From Flavobacteriales bacterium TMED191 (GTDB lineage: Bacteria > Bacteroidota > Bacteroidia > Flavobacteriales > TMED113): a stretch of DNA of 45,219 bases. Below the pieces are notes generated by a model that worked only from the letters and a program-made list of their open reading frames with translations, was not told the origin of the DNA and searched no databases. Positions 43,720 through 45,219 of this stretch are shown piece after piece. The translations under genes were made by a program, and so were the position numbers. Position 1 is the first letter of the stretch, and each line of letters starts with the position of its first letter. The stretch lies in contig NHIO02000059.1 of NCBI GenBank assembly GCA_002171975.2, positions 1-45,219 of the forward strand, given 5' to 3'.

Positions 43720-45219
43720 ATGGCGGGTAATCATATGAGTGAACTGAGTCCTCGACAGAGGATGATTAACATGATGTATCTCGTGTTAACTGCATTGTTA
43801 GCACTAAATGTTTCTAAGGAAGTGTTAAAAGCATTTCAAAGAATGGATAACTCGTTAGAGTTTTCATATGGAGAAACAAACGACTATAATGAAAAGCAAT
43901 ACAAAGCTTTTAAAAATCGTGCGGAAAAAAACCCTGAAAAATTTAATGAGTGGTATAATTATGCTTTAAGCGTTAAAAAAGAAAGTCAGGAATTAATACA
44001 AGTTATTCATAGTGTTAAATTAAAGATTGACTCTCTAGCTGGTCCAATTGATAGTGATGGAATGCTTACTAAAAAAGATGATAAAGACCTAGTAAAAAAA
44101 TTATTAGTAAAGCCAAAAAGTCAAAAAGGTGCTTATGGTTATGGTGAAAAATTAAAGTTAGCAAGAGAAAAGTATAAGAGTTTTTTAATTTCTCTAGATT
44201 CGCTAGGTATCTATGAAGATGAAGATAAAATAATACCTAATATTGAAAAGTTATTATCTATTGATGATGTTGATGAAGATCTTGACGGACCAAAGGCCGC
44301 TGTATCTTGGGAAAACTGGAAATTTGATGGTCATGTGCCAGTTGCAGTTAATGCCTTTATGGCACAAATGAAATTGGATGTCGGAAATCTTGAAGGGGAG
44401 GTTTTAGAGTTACTTCAAAAGAAAATTGGGCAAAGTTCTATTACAGTTAATTCGCAACAAAGTGTAGTGAAGTACCCTAAGCATACTATTATGTTAGGAG
44501 ATAGTTTCAGTGCAAGAGTATTTATTGCTGGTGTTGACACAAATCAATTACCTAAATTTGCTCTTTATAAATATGATTCCCAAGGAAACAGGCTCGATTC
44601 TGTTCCTTATGATACATTAATTAATGACGGAAGTGATGGATTGTTTGCTACTAAACCTACAAGACAGGGAACATACTTTTTCGGCGGTGATATAATTGTT
44701 CAGTCTGAAGAAGGCGAAAAAACCTATCCTTTTAAACAAGAATACAGAGTTGATGCTCCATTGTCTGTTATTTCTCCAGATAAAATGAATGTTTTATATA
44801 CTGAAGTTATTAATCCACTTTCGATTTCTGTTCCAGGATATAGCTCTGATCAATTACAATTATACTCTGATTTTTCAGGTTGTAAAATTACAAGAGTTAA
44901 AAATGGATCCTATAGTGCAGTAATTAAGGAAAGACAGGTAGGGAAAAATAAAAAAGAGAAAATCAGTCTATTTATTAAAGATAAAAAAACAGGTAAATTG
45001 GTTGGTAAAAGGATTGAATTCAGAGTAAAAAATGTACCTCCACCAATACCTTCTGTAAGGGGTATTCAGGGCAGTGGAGATTTAAAATTAATAAAGTTAA
45101 AATCCGCTAAAGGAATTAAAGCTAAGTTAGAAAATTTTGATTTTGAACTAGAATATGAAATTACAGGCTACAGATTTAGGTATCCTGGATCGACAGGTGC
45201 TTTAAAGTCAGCTGTATAT
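43720..45219 (+). CDS. gldM: gliding/T9SS motor protein GldM, partial
   Basis: The first 500 codons are present and the frame is open at the right edge. The start ATG at 43720 lies one base after the gldL stop. SPRQRMINMMYLVLTALLALNVSKEVLKAF (residues 10-39, only positions given in part) contains the single membrane helix with the LTALLALNVSKE motif of GldM. The rest is periplasmic, with domain-like beta segments (SVVKYPKHTIMLGDSFSARV, VPPPIPSVRG). GldM extends from the inner membrane to contact GldK/GldN. The missing part is the C-terminal end only. Confidence 0.95.
   Translation, partial: MAGNHMSELSPRQRMINMMYLVLTALLALNVSKEVLKAFQRMDNSLEFSYGETNDYNEKQYKAFKNRAEKNPEKFNEWYNYALSVKKESQELIQVIHSVKLKIDSLAGPIDSDGMLTKKDDKDLVKKLLVKPKSQKGAYGYGEKLKLAREKYKSFLISLDSLGIYEDEDKIIPNIEKLLSIDDVDEDLDGPKAAVSWENWKFDGHVPVAVNAFMAQMKLDVGNLEGEVLELLQKKIGQSSITVNSQQSVVKYPKHTIMLGDSFSARVFIAGVDTNQLPKFALYKYDSQGNRLDSVPYDTLINDGSDGLFATKPTRQGTYFFGGDIIVQSEEGEKTYPFKQEYRVDAPLSVISPDKMNVLYTEVINPLSISVPGYSSDQLQLYSDFSGCKITRVKNGSYSAVIKERQVGKNKKEKISLFIKDKKTGKLVGKRIEFRVKNVPPPIPSVRGIQGSGDLKLIKLKSAKGIKAKLENFDFELEYEITGYRFRYPGSTGALKSAVY

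Overview
The window is an AT-rich stretch of a Bacteroidota chromosome, most likely a free-living (probably marine) member of the Flavobacteriales. The placement rests on gliding and type IX secretion genes (gldB, gldC, porP/sprF, gldK, gldL, gldM), a Bacteroidota-type division and cell-wall cluster without murF or ddl, TAnnTTTG promoter elements, a T9SS-type C-terminal sorting domain and GCTDxxAxNYNxxA repeat proteins. The order nadE / PorT-like / gldB / gldC / engB / hydrolase / mraZ and the order secG / TPR / lptE / sigma-54 activator / miaB also look typical of the group. No RNA genes, insertion sequences, CRISPR arrays or prophage were seen. No gap between genes exceeds 300 bp, and almost everything is coding.

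Layout. 1-5.7 kb is a surface and secretion region: a large cysteine-rich secreted repeat protein (minus strand, cut by the left edge), a histidine kinase with no partner in view, a DUF4399 lipoprotein and a lamin-tail-domain secreted protein. 5.7-10.6 kb holds a LuxE-like acyl-protein synthetase, a thioredoxin-type arsenate reductase, trmB, and an Fe-S/redox run (Mrp-type ATPase, NifU-C scaffold, ferredoxin reductase, 2Fe-2S ferredoxin). 10.6-14.7 kb holds nadE, a PorT-like barrel protein, gldB, gldC, engB and an alpha/beta hydrolase. 14.8-30.7 kb is the dcw operon, mraZ-rsmH-ftsL-ftsI-murE-mraY-murD-ftsW-murG-murC-ftsQ-ftsA-ftsZ-yqeY, with many genes overlapping or abutting, preceded by a three-box MraZ operator and closed by a palindromic terminator. 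30.8-36.85 kb on the minus strand holds groES-groEL and the miaB-to-secG group. 37-45.2 kb on the plus strand holds topA, an arginase-fold protein, porP/sprF, gldK, gldL and gldM (cut by the right edge).

How they work together. The dcw operon makes lipid II from UDP-MurNAc precursors (MurC, D, E, MraY, MurG) and delivers it to the septal FtsW/FtsI synthase, organised by FtsQ/L and FtsA/FtsZ. GldK/L/M and PorP/SprF form parts of the type IX secretion and gliding machine, which probably exports the two secreted repeat proteins at the left end. SecG, LptE and GroES/EL are general export and folding functions.

Most notable points: (1) FtsZ carries a roughly 160-residue acidic N-terminal extension containing three 28-residue tandem repeats ahead of an otherwise normal GTPase core; (2) the arginase-fold protein beside topA has lost three of its six metal ligands; (3) the secreted repeat protein holds two tandem ShKT-like six-cysteine units and shares an unnamed module of about 120 residues with its neighbour; (4) MurG is enlarged by two insertions; (5) a clear 10-bp-period MraZ operator precedes mraZ.
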